Assembly: GCF_000813825.1 (NCBI RefSeq)
Contig: NZ_JWTA01000015.1
Location: 186,001 to 250,000 of the forward strand
Direction: 5' to 3'
Source of the DNA: Chryseobacterium taiwanense
Lineage (GTDB): Bacteria > Bacteroidota > Bacteroidia > Flavobacteriales > Weeksellaceae
Length of the DNA: 64,000 bases
Shown: piece after piece, positions 8,605 to 18,212 of the stretch
How the letters are laid out: each line of letters starts with the position of its first letter
Position numbering within the stretch: the stretch's first letter is position 1
Notes under the pieces: generated by a model
Database searches by the model: none
What the model saw: the letters and a program-made list of their open reading frames with translations, nothing else
What the model was told of the DNA's origin: nothing
Translations under genes and position numbers: made by a program

Positions 8605-10104
8605 TTACAACTTATTATCACTTCCGGAGTCTGTAAAATACAGATACTCTGTCCCTTTGTCTTTTGTAAGTTTTATTCCGTCCTTGTCTACTGCAAATTT
8701 ATCATATACCACTTCTTTCAATGGTTCATTCTGATAATTAGTAACTCCAAATTTCTTTTCTCTCTGAACAACAACTTCATTATCAGGAAGAAAAGCATTA
8801 ACATCATCATAAATGAATGGAACAATTTCTTTTCCGTTTTCATCAATAATTCCGTAGAAATTATCTTTGTTTTTGCAAACTACTGCCGGAAACATATTTT
8901 GAGGATAATAAAAAATGCCGTTTTCTTTTAAAGCAGCAATATTTTTCAGTTCTTCATATTTTTTATCTGTCGCCGAAAATTTGTAAAACACTCCTTCTTT
9001 TCTTAATATCAGACTGTTAGGAAAGATCTTTTCAATCTGATATCCAGGTTCTAAAACATCTTTCAAATCTTTATCCAGAAGCCTTTGTTCATTTCCTTTT
9101 ATCAGATAAATGAAGTTATTTCCAGCAATTTTTATGCCTTCAATATTATCATATTCTTTTGGAACTACAACTTCTCCGTCGATGCGTATAACCGCCATTT
9201 TAGGATTTTTAAGGCTTTTTTGAGTACTGAATAAGTCGTTAAATAATGATTTTACATAGTCGAAATCTGTAGAATAGATCTTCTTAGCCTCTTTTGAAAA
9301 GATATTTATTTTTTCGTTTTTAATAAAGTAAATATATCGTGTTCCTAAAAATACTTCATCATAGATTTCATCCGCAAGACGATTTTCCTGCGTATCTATA
9401 ACTCCGTATTTGTTGGTAGAAGGGTTTTTCGTTATCAAAAAGGGATATCCTCCGATATTATCTACATTACTGTTGGATATAGTGTTCAGGGTAACACCGT
9501 CGTTATCTATTATTTCTCCCTGTTTTTCTCCGGTGGGGATATAAACCTTGTTTTTATAAAAATGAAGGTTTTCTTTAAATTCTCTGTTGCTTTTTAATTT
9601 CCCTTCAGCATCATAAATCAGCCAGATATTATCTTTTTTTACGAAAAATCTATTTTCTCCAGCAAATTTTATTTTATCTGAATAAGGAATGATCTCTTTT
9701 CCATCGTAATTATATATCCCCTCTTTCCCGTCTTTGGATGTAATAAGTCTTTGGTTAATGCTCCAGGAAGGACTTATTTTTTGGGCATCAAATGGGATCA
9801 ATAGTTTTCCTTTCTGATCAATCAATGCCATTTTTCCTTTCGGGTCCCCATCTTTTATCTTAACAATGAATCGGTCTTTGTAAAGATGTGATATTTCATT
9901 TTTAGCCGGCGCAGTATAGGTAATCACTCCTGTAGAGTCTACAATACCATATTCTGATGATTCCGCATCGATCGTGATGCCATATCCATTTGAGTAAAAT
10001 TTTACTTCTTTGCCAAGCTTTTTTGACAAAAGTATCTGGGTGTATTGATCGGTTTGTTGTGCTGTACAAACCGATGATAACAATACAAAAACTAGTGTTT
10101 TCAA
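8605..10104 (-). CDS. secreted WG-repeat protein
   Basis: 499-residue protein starting with a probable signal peptide (MKTLVFVLLSSVCTAQ). Most of the rest is a series of WG-type beta repeats. Recognisable units include KMALIDQKGKLLIPF, KEGIYNYDGKEIIPY, KYGVIDTQENRLADEIYDEV, KMAVIRIDGEVVVPKEYDNI and FYGIIDENGKEIVPFIYDDV. These repeats pair the pattern G-[IV]-hydrophobic-[DN]-x-x-G-x-[EK]-[ILV]-[IV]-P with a following YD. Such proteins are common in Bacteroidota and probably have surface or periplasmic binding roles, but no enzymatic function can be assigned. The rsmI stop lies 6 bp upstream of its start. Confidence 0.85.
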   Translation of the reverse strand: MKTLVFVLLSSVCTAQQTDQYTQILLSKKLGKEVKFYSNGYGITIDAESSEYGIVDSTGVITYTAPAKNEISHLYKDRFIVKIKDGDPKGKMALIDQKGKLLIPFDAQKISPSWSINQRLITSKDGKEGIYNYDGKEIIPYSDKIKFAGENRFFVKKDNIWLIYDAEGKLKSNREFKENLHFYKNKVYIPTGEKQGEIIDNDGVTLNTISNSNVDNIGGYPFLITKNPSTNKYGVIDTQENRLADEIYDEVFLGTRYIYFIKNEKINIFSKEAKKIYSTDFDYVKSLFNDLFSTQKSLKNPKMAVIRIDGEVVVPKEYDNIEGIKIAGNNFIYLIKGNEQRLLDKDLKDVLEPGYQIEKIFPNSLILRKEGVFYKFSATDKKYEELKNIAALKENGIFYYPQNMFPAVVCKNKDNFYGIIDENGKEIVPFIYDDVNAFLPDNEVVVQREKKFGVTNYQNEPLKEVVYDKFAVDKDGIKLTKDKGTEYLYFTDSGSDNKL

Positions 10105-10110
10105 TTAAAA

Positions 10111-10785
10111 TTAAATAGCATTGTTTACAATAAGAACAATTTCTCCTTTTAAAGTTTTTGTTTTGGAGAACTCAATTAATTCATTGATTGTTCCTCTTTT
10201 AGTTTCTTCGAATTTCTTCGAAATTTCACGACTTAAACTCACTTTGGTTTCCTCTCCGAAAAACTCTTTAATTTGTTCCAAAGTAGTATTTATCTTATGT
10301 GGACTTTCGTATAAAACGATCGTCTTCTTTTCTTCTGCAAGCTGTTTAAGCTTTGTCTGTCTTCCTTTTTTTTGTGGTAAAAAACCCGCAAATAAAAACT
10401 CATTATTGGGTAATCCGGAAACTACCAAAGCCGGTACAAAAGCTGTCGCTCCCGGAAGGCAAATCATTTCAATATTATGATCAGAACCTGCTTTAGCCAA
10501 TAAATAACCCGGATCTGAAATTCCGGGAGTTCCTGCATCCGTAATAATAGCGATATTTTGTCCGTTTTTAAGGTCTGTAATCACTTTTTCAGTCGCCTGA
10601 TGCTCATTATGCAAATGATACGATTTTAAAGGCTTAGAAATTTCAAAATGTTTTAATAAAATTCCTGAAGTTCTCGTGTCTTCACATAAAATATAATCAA
10701 CTTCTTTCAGTATGTTGACTGCCCTGAAAGTCATATCTTCTAAATTTCCGACCGGTGTCGGAACAAAATAAAGAATCCCGCTCAA
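10111..10785 (-). CDS. rsmI: 16S rRNA (cytidine1402-2'-O)-methyltransferase RsmI
   Basis: Tetrapyrrole-methylase-fold enzyme that 2'-O-methylates C1402 of 16S rRNA. Hallmarks are LYFVPTPVGNLEDMTFRA at the N-terminus, ILCEDTRTSGILL, ITDAGTPGISDPGYLL, the LPGATAFVPALVVSGLP loop and YESPHKI. At 224 residues it lacks the C-terminal extension of the E. coli protein (about 286 residues), which I believe is usual in this phylum. It lies between the acidic repeat protein (2-bp gap) and the WG-repeat gene on the same strand. Confidence 0.92.
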   Translation of the reverse strand: MSGILYFVPTPVGNLEDMTFRAVNILKEVDYILCEDTRTSGILLKHFEISKPLKSYHLHNEHQATEKVITDLKNGQNIAIITDAGTPGISDPGYLLAKAGSDHNIEMICLPGATAFVPALVVSGLPNNEFLFAGFLPQKKGRQTKLKQLAEEKKTIVLYESPHKINTTLEQIKEFFGEETKVSLSREISKKFEETKRGTINELIEFSKTKTLKGEIVLIVNNAI

Positions 10786-10787
10786 AA

Positions 10788-12260
10788 TTATAAAAATTTA
10801 TTTTCTACCAATATCCATAGTCTCTGAGCATATTCATCCACTTTATCCCATTTTCTATCATAGTATAAGTCGCTCAGATATTCTTTTGCCTCTTCCAGAT
10901 TTCTAAAGCTGTTCAGGTCTGCTACGACCTCATTCAGTTCAGACTGACTTCCTCCGAATAGCATTTTTGAAAAAGCCAACCTGTCATTTAAATCCAGTTT
11001 AAATTCAGGCTTTGTTTTTTCCTTTTCTTTCTCCATATATTCTGTCGAAATGTTCGTTTTCAACAGACTTCCTGTATCCTCTTTTTTTATTTCTACAGGC
11101 TTTTCCTGATGGGAAGCTTCTGTTTCTAGGTGATCATCATCAAAAAGGGTTTGTACAGCCTTCAATCCTCGAATGTTGGATAATCTTATCTTTTTATCCT
11201 GATGATATTTTTCAAGATTTTCAAAACTTTCGTCAGATGCCAGTTTTTCTTTCTCTGCTGAAGGAATCGGGGTTTCAAAATCTACAATTTTTCCTCTTCT
11301 CGTTTCTTCTTCAACAAGTACTTCTTCTTGCACTTCGAATGTTGAATCATTATGTTTTATCTCGGTCAGAATATCTTCAACATTGGAAGTTTCCATGATC
11401 ATTTCCCCCTGCTCTACAGCAACATTGGAAATCAAAAACTGATCTTCATCCTCTTCTGTCAAAATAGCTTCTTCTTCAAAGATTTCTATATCAAACATGC
11501 TAGGAATCGTTTCTGTAACCTCTGAAGATTCAGGAGTTATTACAAATTTTTCTTCATTCAAAACTTCTTTTTCCTCTTCATTATTATTTTCAACTTCATC
11601 AATTTCATTCAACTGATTATTAAAAATCGCTTCTTCCTCTGTAACTTCCTGATGGAACATTTCTTCTGAAATATCTTCAGCATCATCCGGTTTTGCATCA
11701 GCAAGAATTCTTTCTTCATCTACAAAATCCAATGCACTCTCATGATATTCCGAAAGACTGTTTTCTTCTATTTCTTCTAACTGCTCATTATAAACAATTT
11801 CTTCGGCTGTTTTTTGATCGTATCCGGAATTAGAAGATTCATTATCAACATATTTAGGTTCAAGGTTTTCACCGATAAAGCTTACTATATTTTCGTGATA
11901 GTCATTTTCAGTGATCTCATTAAGCTGATTATTAAAAATAGCCTCTTCTTCATCTGTACTTCCTGTAAAAATTTCTTCTTTTTCTTCAATTTCATTCAAT
12001 TCGTTATTGAAAATAGCTTCTTCTTCAATAATTTCATTGTTGGTAAGCTCACTATTTTCTGAAACAGAAGACGAATTTTCCGTAATGAAATACTCAATAT
12101 TTTTTTCAAGCAACCTCAAAAATGAAATTCTGTTAGCAAGCTCATCCACAAGATCCTGCTTAGAAAGCAACTCATCTACGTTATTTATTTTTTCCAAAAT
12201 ATCAATGATATTCTTGGATTCAAAAAAAATCTTTTCCTTTAAATCTTGGATGTTTTGCAT
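10788..12260 (-). CDS. acidic repeat protein of unknown function
   Basis: 490-residue, very acidic cytoplasmic-looking protein without signal peptide or TM segment. The N-terminal 60 residues are helical. The middle carries at least four copies of an EEAIFNNQLNEIEE-like motif at about residues 80-91, 104-116, 152-165 and 208-221. These are separated by linkers that share YHEN/YHES and DFVDEE/SFIGEN fragments. The last 75 residues are a compact helical block (NDRLAFSKMLFGGSQSELNEV...) that looks like the conserved part. The repeats suggest a disordered, multivalent scaffold. The gene directly precedes rsmI and diverges from tdk. Function unknown. Confidence 0.75.
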   Translation of the reverse strand: MQNIQDLKEKIFFESKNIIDILEKINNVDELLSKQDLVDELANRISFLRLLEKNIEYFITENSSSVSENSELTNNEIIEEEAIFNNELNEIEEKEEIFTGSTDEEEAIFNNQLNEITENDYHENIVSFIGENLEPKYVDNESSNSGYDQKTAEEIVYNEQLEEIEENSLSEYHESALDFVDEERILADAKPDDAEDISEEMFHQEVTEEEAIFNNQLNEIDEVENNNEEEKEVLNEEKFVITPESSEVTETIPSMFDIEIFEEEAILTEEDEDQFLISNVAVEQGEMIMETSNVEDILTEIKHNDSTFEVQEEVLVEEETRRGKIVDFETPIPSAEKEKLASDESFENLEKYHQDKKIRLSNIRGLKAVQTLFDDDHLETEASHQEKPVEIKKEDTGSLLKTNISTEYMEKEKEKTKPEFKLDLNDRLAFSKMLFGGSQSELNEVVADLNSFRNLEEAKEYLSDLYYDRKWDKVDEYAQRLWILVENKFL

Positions 12261-12284
12261 ATTAAGAATCTTATTAAAATTGCT

Positions 12285-12292
12285 TACTTTTG
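12285..12292 (+). promoter_or_regulatory. -7 promoter box of tdk
   Basis: TACTTTTG fits TAnnTTTG and lies 30 bp before the tdk ATG in the 61-bp gap between divergent genes. No -33 TTTG is found at the usual 19-21 bp spacing, so support is partial. Confidence 0.35.
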
Positions 12293-12321
12293 ATCTTAAA
12301 AATATACGGCTAATTTAACAA

Positions 12322-12915
12322 ATGTTTTTAGAAAATACAATTAATCACTCCAAACAAAGCGGTTGGATGGAAGTTATTTGTGGCTCAATGTTTTCCGGAA
12401 AAACCGAAGAGTTGATTCGAAGGCTTAGAAGAGCAGAAATGGCGGGGCAAAATGTGGAAATTTTTAAACCAAAACTGGATACTCGTTATTCTGAAGAAGA
12501 CGTAATTTCTCACAATCAGAATAAAATACGAAGCACACCTGTAGATAATCCTAACGAAATTCTTTTGCTGGCTTCCAATTGTGATGTGATTGGAATAGAT
12601 GAAGCACAGTTTTTTGATCAGGGTATTGTAGATGTAGCCAATCAGTTGGCCAATAGCGGAATAAGAGTCGTTATTGCCGGATTGGATATGGATTTTTTGG
12701 GACGACCTTTCGGGCCTATGCCTAATTTGATGGCAACGGCAGAATACGTAACAAAAGTGCATGCTATTTGCAAGAGAACAGGTAATCTGGCCAATTATTC
12801 CATGAGAATTTCTCAAGGCGATAATCTTGTGGAATTAGGCGAAACAGAAAGTTATGAAGCAGTAAGCCGTCGTGTTTTTATTGATGAAGTACTTTTGAAA
12901 AAGAAAAATAATTAA
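12322..12915 (+). CDS. tdk: thymidine kinase
   Basis: Type II thymidine kinase, phosphorylating thymidine in the salvage pathway. The P-loop GSMFSGKTEELIRRLRRA lies near residues 21-38, the IGIDEAQFFD Walker-B-like motif near 91 and a lasso region around GETESYEAVSRRVF at the C-terminus. The usual two CxxC pairs of the structural zinc site are largely missing: only ICKRTG keeps one cysteine, and the terminal CRxC is replaced by SRRV. I recall similar loss in other Bacteroidota thymidine kinases, so this is probably a lineage feature. The 197-residue length is normal. Confidence 0.93.
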   Translation: MFLENTINHSKQSGWMEVICGSMFSGKTEELIRRLRRAEMAGQNVEIFKPKLDTRYSEEDVISHNQNKIRSTPVDNPNEILLLASNCDVIGIDEAQFFDQGIVDVANQLANSGIRVVIAGLDMDFLGRPFGPMPNLMATAEYVTKVHAICKRTGNLANYSMRISQGDNLVELGETESYEAVSRRVFIDEVLLKKKNN

Positions 12916-12973
12916 ATTAGACATTAGATTAGATTTTAGATCTGGTTAAAATATATTTTGTCAAATATCATCA

Positions 12974-13003
12974 TGTAAAGTCATTTACAATCCTTATTGT
13001 AAA
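12974..13003. promoter_or_regulatory. interlocked inverted repeats upstream of murF-alr
   Basis: TGTAAA-GTCA-TTTACA (12974-12989) and TTTACAAT-CCTT-ATTGTAAA (12984-13003) are perfect inverted repeats that share the TTTACA arm. They sit about 70 bp before the murF-alr ATG. They could be an operator for a dimeric regulator or alternative RNA hairpins. No regulator is identified. Confidence 0.4.
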
Positions 13004-13073
13004 CAAAAATCTTTGCGTATGTATAATTGACGAACAAAAAACAACACACAAAATAGTAGCAGAAAGGGCACCA

Positions 13074-15521
13074 ATGAACTATACAGTAAATCAAATTGCA
13101 GAGATCACCAGTTCTAACGTAATTGGTGATGGAAATTTAGTTATCAAAAACATAGCTTTTGATAGCAGGATTATCTATTCCACAAAAAACACCGCATTTA
13201 TTGCCATCAATACGCATAAAAATTCCGGTGAAAAGTTCATTGAATCTGCTATTGACAGAGGTATCAATGTCATTATTTCTGAACATCAATATCCTCAGTT
13301 CGAAAATATAACCTGGATTCTTGTTGAAAATTCTGTGAGTTTTCTTCAGAAACTGGCGAAATTTCATTTTGAAAATGCTCATTTAAAATCTATAGGAATT
13401 ACAGGAAGTAATGGAAAAACGATTTTAAAAGAATGGTTATACCAATGCCTCTGGAACGAATTTCCAACAGTTAAAAGTCCGAAAAGTTTCAATTCTCAGA
13501 TCGGTCTTCCTCTTTCTCTGCTTCAAATCAATACTTCTCATGAACTGGGAATTTTTGAAGTTGGAATTTCCAAACCGAATGAAATGGATAAGCTGGAAAA
13601 TATTTTCCATCCGCAGATCGGTTTACTGACTCATATAGGAACCGCTCACCTCGCCAATTTCAAATCGGAGGAGGAATTAATCAATGAAAAAATCAAGCTT
13701 TTCATACACTCTGAAGTTATCATTTACAATGGAGACAATTCATTGGTTGATAAAAAAGTAAAGGAATTATATTCAAGTAAAAAATTAATCTCTTACGGTT
13801 TCAAAGAAAATAATCATATCTCTTTTAAAAACAATATTTCAAAAGACGAAAATGTTGTTGTGCAATATTTTGATGAAGAAATCTCATTTCCCGTTCATCA
13901 GAGAGACGAAGCGACGTTAACCAATGCTTTGGCGCTTGTAACTGTCTTAAAGGAGTTAGGAGTCGAAAATAAAAAGATCGTCGAAAAAATCAACGCTCTG
14001 AAGGCCGTCGAAATGAGGCTTGAAGCCATCGAAGGAATTAAAAGCAATATTATCATTAATGATTCTTTTAATCTTGATTTGGATTCTTTGAAAACAGCTC
14101 TTCAATTCTTAAACGAATACAACAAGCAAAAGAGATCTTTGGTACTTACTGATATTGTAGGGGTCAATTCAAATTCAAAAGAACTGTACGAAGAAGTTTC
14201 CGAGTTGGTGAATGAACAAAATTTTGATTCTGTCTTCTTAATCGGGAATGAAATATCAAAATTTAGTGAATTATTCAAAGCTAAAACGTTTACTTTCATC
14301 AATACTCAAGAATTAATTGAAAGCAAACATCTTACAGAAATTGAAAATCAGATCATCTTACTCAAAGGGGCTAGAAAATTTGAAATCGAAAAGCTTAAAG
14401 ATATTCTTGAACTCAGAAAACATGATACGGTTTTAGAGATCAATTTGAATGCAATTTTGCATAACATTAATTACCATAAATCTTTACTAAAACCAACCAC
14501 AAAAATGATGGCAATGGTAAAGGCAAATTCTTACGGTTTGGGTAGCTATGAAATCTCAGAATTCTTGCAGCACCATCACATCGATTATTTAGGAGTTGCA
14601 TTTGTAGATGAAGGGGTAGAACTCCGAAAAAAAGGAATCACCGTTCCCATCGTTGTAATGAATCCGGAACAGCATAGCTATGAAACAGTCATAGAATACA
14701 ATTTAGAACCAGAAATCTATAGTTTCAGGGTGTTGGAGTTATTTTATGAAGCTGTTCAGAAATCCGGTTATGATAAAAAATATCCAATCCATATCAAACT
14801 GGAAACAGGAATGCATCGTCTTGGTTTTAAAGACAATGAACTGGATCATTTAAGTGAAACTTTACATCATAAAAATTTAAAAGTTCAAAGTATTTTCAGC
14901 CATCTTTCGTCTTCTGATATACCTGAAGAGAAGGAATTCACTTTACATCAACTGGAAAACTTTGAAAAAAATTCAGGGTATTTAATTGAAAAATTGGGCT
15001 ACACTCCTATCCGACATATCTTAAATTCATCAGGAATAACAAGTTACACCAGTCATCAATACGATATGGTGAGAATTGGAATAGGAATGTTAGGAGAATC
15101 ACCAAATAGTGAAATACAAAAACAACTAAGATCGGTTGTCAGTTTTAAAACTGTAATTTCTCAAATATCCATAGTAGAAAGTGGTGAATCAGTCGGTTAT
15201 AGCAGACGATTTAAAACCGATCACAAAACAAAAATAGCCACCATTCCTGTAGGATATGCAGATGGAATTCCAAGGTTAATCGGTAACCAAGTGGGAAATG
15301 TTGGAATAAATAAAACATTAGCTCCTATTGTAGGAAGTATTTGCATGGATATGATGATGATCAATATAGATCACATTCCCAATGTAAAGGAAGGCGATAC
15401 CGTTACAGTTTTCAACTCTTATCCTAGTCTTAAAGAATTTGCGTCGTACTGCAAAACGATAACTTATGAAGTATTAACCTCTATTTCACCCCGAGTGAAG
15501 CGGATCTATATAAAAGATTAA
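13074..15521 (+). CDS. bifunctional UDP-MurNAc-tripeptide:D-Ala-D-Ala ligase / alanine racemase
   Basis: Fusion of two peptidoglycan precursor enzymes. Residues 1 to about 445 are MurF-like, with the Mur ligase ATP loop GITGSNGKT at 108-116 and a C-terminal block around INDSFNLDLDSLKTAL. Residues from about 453 on are alanine racemase: LEINLNAILHNINYHKS leads to the PLP lysine in MVKANSYG (Lys483). GMHRLGF, the catalytic-Tyr region YDMVRIGIGMLG and GSICMDMMMINI follow. Coupling D-Ala production with D-Ala-D-Ala addition makes functional sense. The fusion occurs widely in Bacteroidota. A patatin-family gene follows after 2 bp, so the two are co-transcribed. Confidence 0.93.
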   Translation: MNYTVNQIAEITSSNVIGDGNLVIKNIAFDSRIIYSTKNTAFIAINTHKNSGEKFIESAIDRGINVIISEHQYPQFENITWILVENSVSFLQKLAKFHFENAHLKSIGITGSNGKTILKEWLYQCLWNEFPTVKSPKSFNSQIGLPLSLLQINTSHELGIFEVGISKPNEMDKLENIFHPQIGLLTHIGTAHLANFKSEEELINEKIKLFIHSEVIIYNGDNSLVDKKVKELYSSKKLISYGFKENNHISFKNNISKDENVVVQYFDEEISFPVHQRDEATLTNALALVTVLKELGVENKKIVEKINALKAVEMRLEAIEGIKSNIIINDSFNLDLDSLKTALQFLNEYNKQKRSLVLTDIVGVNSNSKELYEEVSELVNEQNFDSVFLIGNEISKFSELFKAKTFTFINTQELIESKHLTEIENQIILLKGARKFEIEKLKDILELRKHDTVLEINLNAILHNINYHKSLLKPTTKMMAMVKANSYGLGSYEISEFLQHHHIDYLGVAFVDEGVELRKKGITVPIVVMNPEQHSYETVIEYNLEPEIYSFRVLELFYEAVQKSGYDKKYPIHIKLETGMHRLGFKDNELDHLSETLHHKNLKVQSIFSHLSSSDIPEEKEFTLHQLENFEKNSGYLIEKLGYTPIRHILNSSGITSYTSHQYDMVRIGIGMLGESPNSEIQKQLRSVVSFKTVISQISIVESGESVGYSRRFKTDHKTKIATIPVGYADGIPRLIGNQVGNVGINKTLAPIVGSICMDMMMINIDHIPNVKEGDTVTVFNSYPSLKEFASYCKTITYEVLTSISPRVKRIYIKD

Positions 15522-15523
15522 CT

Positions 15524-17683
15524 ATGAGAAAACTCCTGATCATTTTATTTGCATTTCAGCTCCTCTTGATCCATTCTCAGGTAAAGAAAGATCTGGTCAT
15601 TCCAAAAAATCCAAGAATTGGACTTTCACTTGCCGGTGGTGGAGCTAAAGGATTTTCTCACGTAGGTGTACTTAAAGTATTGGATTCCTTGGGAGTAAAA
15701 GTAGATTATATTGCCGGAACTAGTATGGGAGCTATTGTAGGAGGTCTTTATGCAGCAGGATATTCCGGAAAAGAGATCGAAAAGATCGTGATGGATACAG
15801 ATTTTTATTCATTAATCATGGATCCCAAAGCAAAACGTCAGGAAACCTCCTTCTATAATAAATCCGTTGATAAATATCTTTTATCAATTCCTTTAAAAAA
15901 CGGAAAAATCACTCTCCCATCTTCCATCAGTACAGGACAAAAAAATGTTTATTTGCTTAAAGAACTCTTTAAGAACGTTTCGAATATTGATGACTTCTCC
16001 AAACTCCCAATTCCTTTCATGTGTGTGGCCACCAATTTGGAAAGCGGCAATATGCAAATTTTTGAAAAAGGAGATTTGGTACAATCCATTATGGCGAGCT
16101 CAGCGTTCCCTTCTTTGATGGATCCGGTAAAAATTGGAGACAGTATTTATATCGACGGAGCAATGACGGTAAACTATCCTTCAAAGCCATTAAAGGACAA
16201 AGGAATCGATATTGTGATTGGTGTGGATCTTAACCAGGATCTATCCAAAAGAGAGGATTTAAACAATATTATAGCGATTTTAAATCAGGTCATCGATTTC
16301 GGAATTAAAAAAGATACCCGAAGACAGTATAAATACACTGACATTAATATAAAGCCTGACCTAAAAGGTATGACGGCAACAAGCTACGATGAAAAGAAAA
16401 AAATTCTAGACAGCGGATTTGTTGAAGGCTTAAAATATGTCGATATTCTGGATCAATTGCCAAAGCGTCCGTTTGACCGTCTCAGACAGCAAATAAACCC
16501 CATTTATTCCAACGTCTATAAGATTGACAGTATTTCCATAGACGGAGGCAAAATATACGGTAAAAACTACGTTCTCGGTAAAATGGGACTACGACTCCCC
16601 TCTCTTGAAACTTACGGAAGTATCAATAGAAAAATAGATAAGCTCGTTGCCACCAATAATTACCGTTTTATCAATTACGACATCGTTCCTGAAAACGATG
16701 CCAATTATCTCAAGTTATACGTGACGGAAGATGAAACCCGTCATTTTTTGAAATTCGGATTACATTATGATGAAATTTTCAAAACAGGATTACTCTTAAA
16801 CTATTCCGCCAAACGCCTATTGTTTAAAAATACAAATCTTTCTTTAGATGTTGTCGTAGGAGATCAGCCTAGATATTACTTAAACTATTTTATAGATAAC
16901 GGATATATTCCAGGATTGGGAATTTATTCATCAGGAATGAGCTTCACCCTTAGAGATATTAATAATTACGATATAGATAAATGGGAATGGCTTAGAAATG
17001 AACTTTACATTCAATCTATTTGGAAAGATAAATTTGCGATTGGAGGAGGATTAAGTCATGATTATTTTGAAGCAGAATCTAACGGTACAAATAAGAGATA
17101 TAACAGATTTATGAATCCCTATATCTTTTTGAAAAGCGATACTCAAAATGATAAAGACTTCCCTACCCGCGGAATTTACATCAATGCTGAAGGAAAAGTT
17201 ATAGATTTATTAAAATCAGAGGTTGAAAAAAGACTCGTTCAAGTAAAAGCAGATATCAGAATTAATATTCCGTTGACAAAATACTTTAGCTACCGTCTTA
17301 ATCTTTACGGAGGAATTACTATCGGAGAAAACCTTCCTCAATTCTATCAATATAGGTTAGGAGGAATTTTCGAACAAAATGTAGTTAATTTTAAAAACTT
17401 TGCAGGATTCAATTTTGCTCAGCTGAACACCAATAATGTAATTTTAATTTCCAACGATGTTCAATTTAAGTTTAATAAGAACTATTTCGTCAGCGGAAAC
17501 TTCTCTTTTGCAAACCTATCAGACGATATTAGTTTTGAAGATGCTGTAAAGTTGAATTATAGTTCCCTGGGAATTACAGCAGGCTATAAATCTCCTTTCG
17601 GACAGATAAAACTTAATTTCAGTCACTCACTTAAAAATAATCAAAAAGGCATATTCAGTGTTATTTTAGGACACTGGTTTTAA
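15524..17683 (+). CDS. patatin-like phospholipase with C-terminal outer-membrane barrel
   Basis: The signal peptide (MRKLLIILFAFQLLLIHSQ) is followed by a patatin lipase domain at about residues 30-290. It shows the oxyanion GGGAKG (38-43), nucleophile elbow GTSMG with Ser67 and the catalytic DGA with Asp211. A POTRA-like segment (KMGLRLPSLETYG to VTEDETRH) and a beta-barrel ending in aromatic ILGHWF complete the 719 residues. This is the PlpD-like (type Vd) layout, with a barrel that anchors or exports a lipase. It is linked by 2 bp to murF-alr and by 4 bp to ybeY. The substrate is unknown; phospholipid is likely by family. Confidence 0.9.
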   Translation: MRKLLIILFAFQLLLIHSQVKKDLVIPKNPRIGLSLAGGGAKGFSHVGVLKVLDSLGVKVDYIAGTSMGAIVGGLYAAGYSGKEIEKIVMDTDFYSLIMDPKAKRQETSFYNKSVDKYLLSIPLKNGKITLPSSISTGQKNVYLLKELFKNVSNIDDFSKLPIPFMCVATNLESGNMQIFEKGDLVQSIMASSAFPSLMDPVKIGDSIYIDGAMTVNYPSKPLKDKGIDIVIGVDLNQDLSKREDLNNIIAILNQVIDFGIKKDTRRQYKYTDINIKPDLKGMTATSYDEKKKILDSGFVEGLKYVDILDQLPKRPFDRLRQQINPIYSNVYKIDSISIDGGKIYGKNYVLGKMGLRLPSLETYGSINRKIDKLVATNNYRFINYDIVPENDANYLKLYVTEDETRHFLKFGLHYDEIFKTGLLLNYSAKRLLFKNTNLSLDVVVGDQPRYYLNYFIDNGYIPGLGIYSSGMSFTLRDINNYDIDKWEWLRNELYIQSIWKDKFAIGGGLSHDYFEAESNGTNKRYNRFMNPYIFLKSDTQNDKDFPTRGIYINAEGKVIDLLKSEVEKRLVQVKADIRINIPLTKYFSYRLNLYGGITIGENLPQFYQYRLGGIFEQNVVNFKNFAGFNFAQLNTNNVILISNDVQFKFNKNYFVSGNFSFANLSDDISFEDAVKLNYSSLGITAGYKSPFGQIKLNFSHSLKNNQKGIFSVILGHWF

Positions 17684-17687
17684 AACA

Positions 17688-18095
17688 ATGATACAATTCT
17701 TCTACGAAAACCTACCCGAATCTGTAAATACAGACTACACAGCTTGGCTGAAAGATATTATTCTTTCAGAAGAAAAAAAGCTTGGTGAAATCAATTATAT
17801 CTTCTGTGACGACGAATATTTATTGAAAGTAAATCAAGACTATCTACAGCACGATTACTATACAGACATCATCACCTTCGACTATGTGAAAGGTAAAACA
17901 ATAAGCGGAGAGATTTTCGTATCTTTGCAGCGCATTTCAGATAATGCTTCTACCCTATCCAAAGATTACGAAGAAGAATTAAGAAGAGTTTTGGCTCACG
18001 GTATACTCCATCTTTGCGGATATAAGGATAAAACCGAAGAAGAAGAAAAAGAAATGCGTAGAAAAGAAGATCATTATTTAGCAAAATACAATTGA
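17688..18095 (+). CDS. ybeY: endoribonuclease YbeY (rRNA maturation factor)
   Basis: Small zinc-dependent RNase involved in 16S rRNA 3'-end processing and ribosome quality control. The metal-binding block is LAHGILHLCGYKDK near residue 102. The first two histidines of HxxxHxxxxxH are present, while the third position appears as the KDK segment, which I believe is common in Bacteroidota, where Asp can replace it. The 135-residue length is normal. It lies 4 bp after the patatin gene and is the last gene before the first parS site. Confidence 0.9.
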   Translation: MIQFFYENLPESVNTDYTAWLKDIILSEEKKLGEINYIFCDDEYLLKVNQDYLQHDYYTDIITFDYVKGKTISGEIFVSLQRISDNASTLSKDYEEELRRVLAHGILHLCGYKDKTEEEEKEMRRKEDHYLAKYN

Positions 18096-18149
18096 CAACA
18101 AGCTAAATAAAACGCAATACAAGCTATTTTAGCACGTATTTCAAAACAA

Positions 18150-18165
18150 TGTTTCACGTGAAACA
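18150..18165. other. parS site 1
   Basis: TGTTTCACGTGAAACA is a perfect 16-bp palindrome identical to the widely conserved parS centromere bound by ParB/Spo0J. The palindrome extends to 20 bp (18148-18167). It lies between ybeY and mnmG. ParB spreads from such sites and loads SMC, and they cluster near oriC in most bacteria. ParA/ParB genes are not in this window. Confidence 0.92.
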
Positions 18166-18212
18166 TTTATAAAAAAGATTAAAATTTAAGGCTTAAAACA
18201 AGCAATAAAAAG

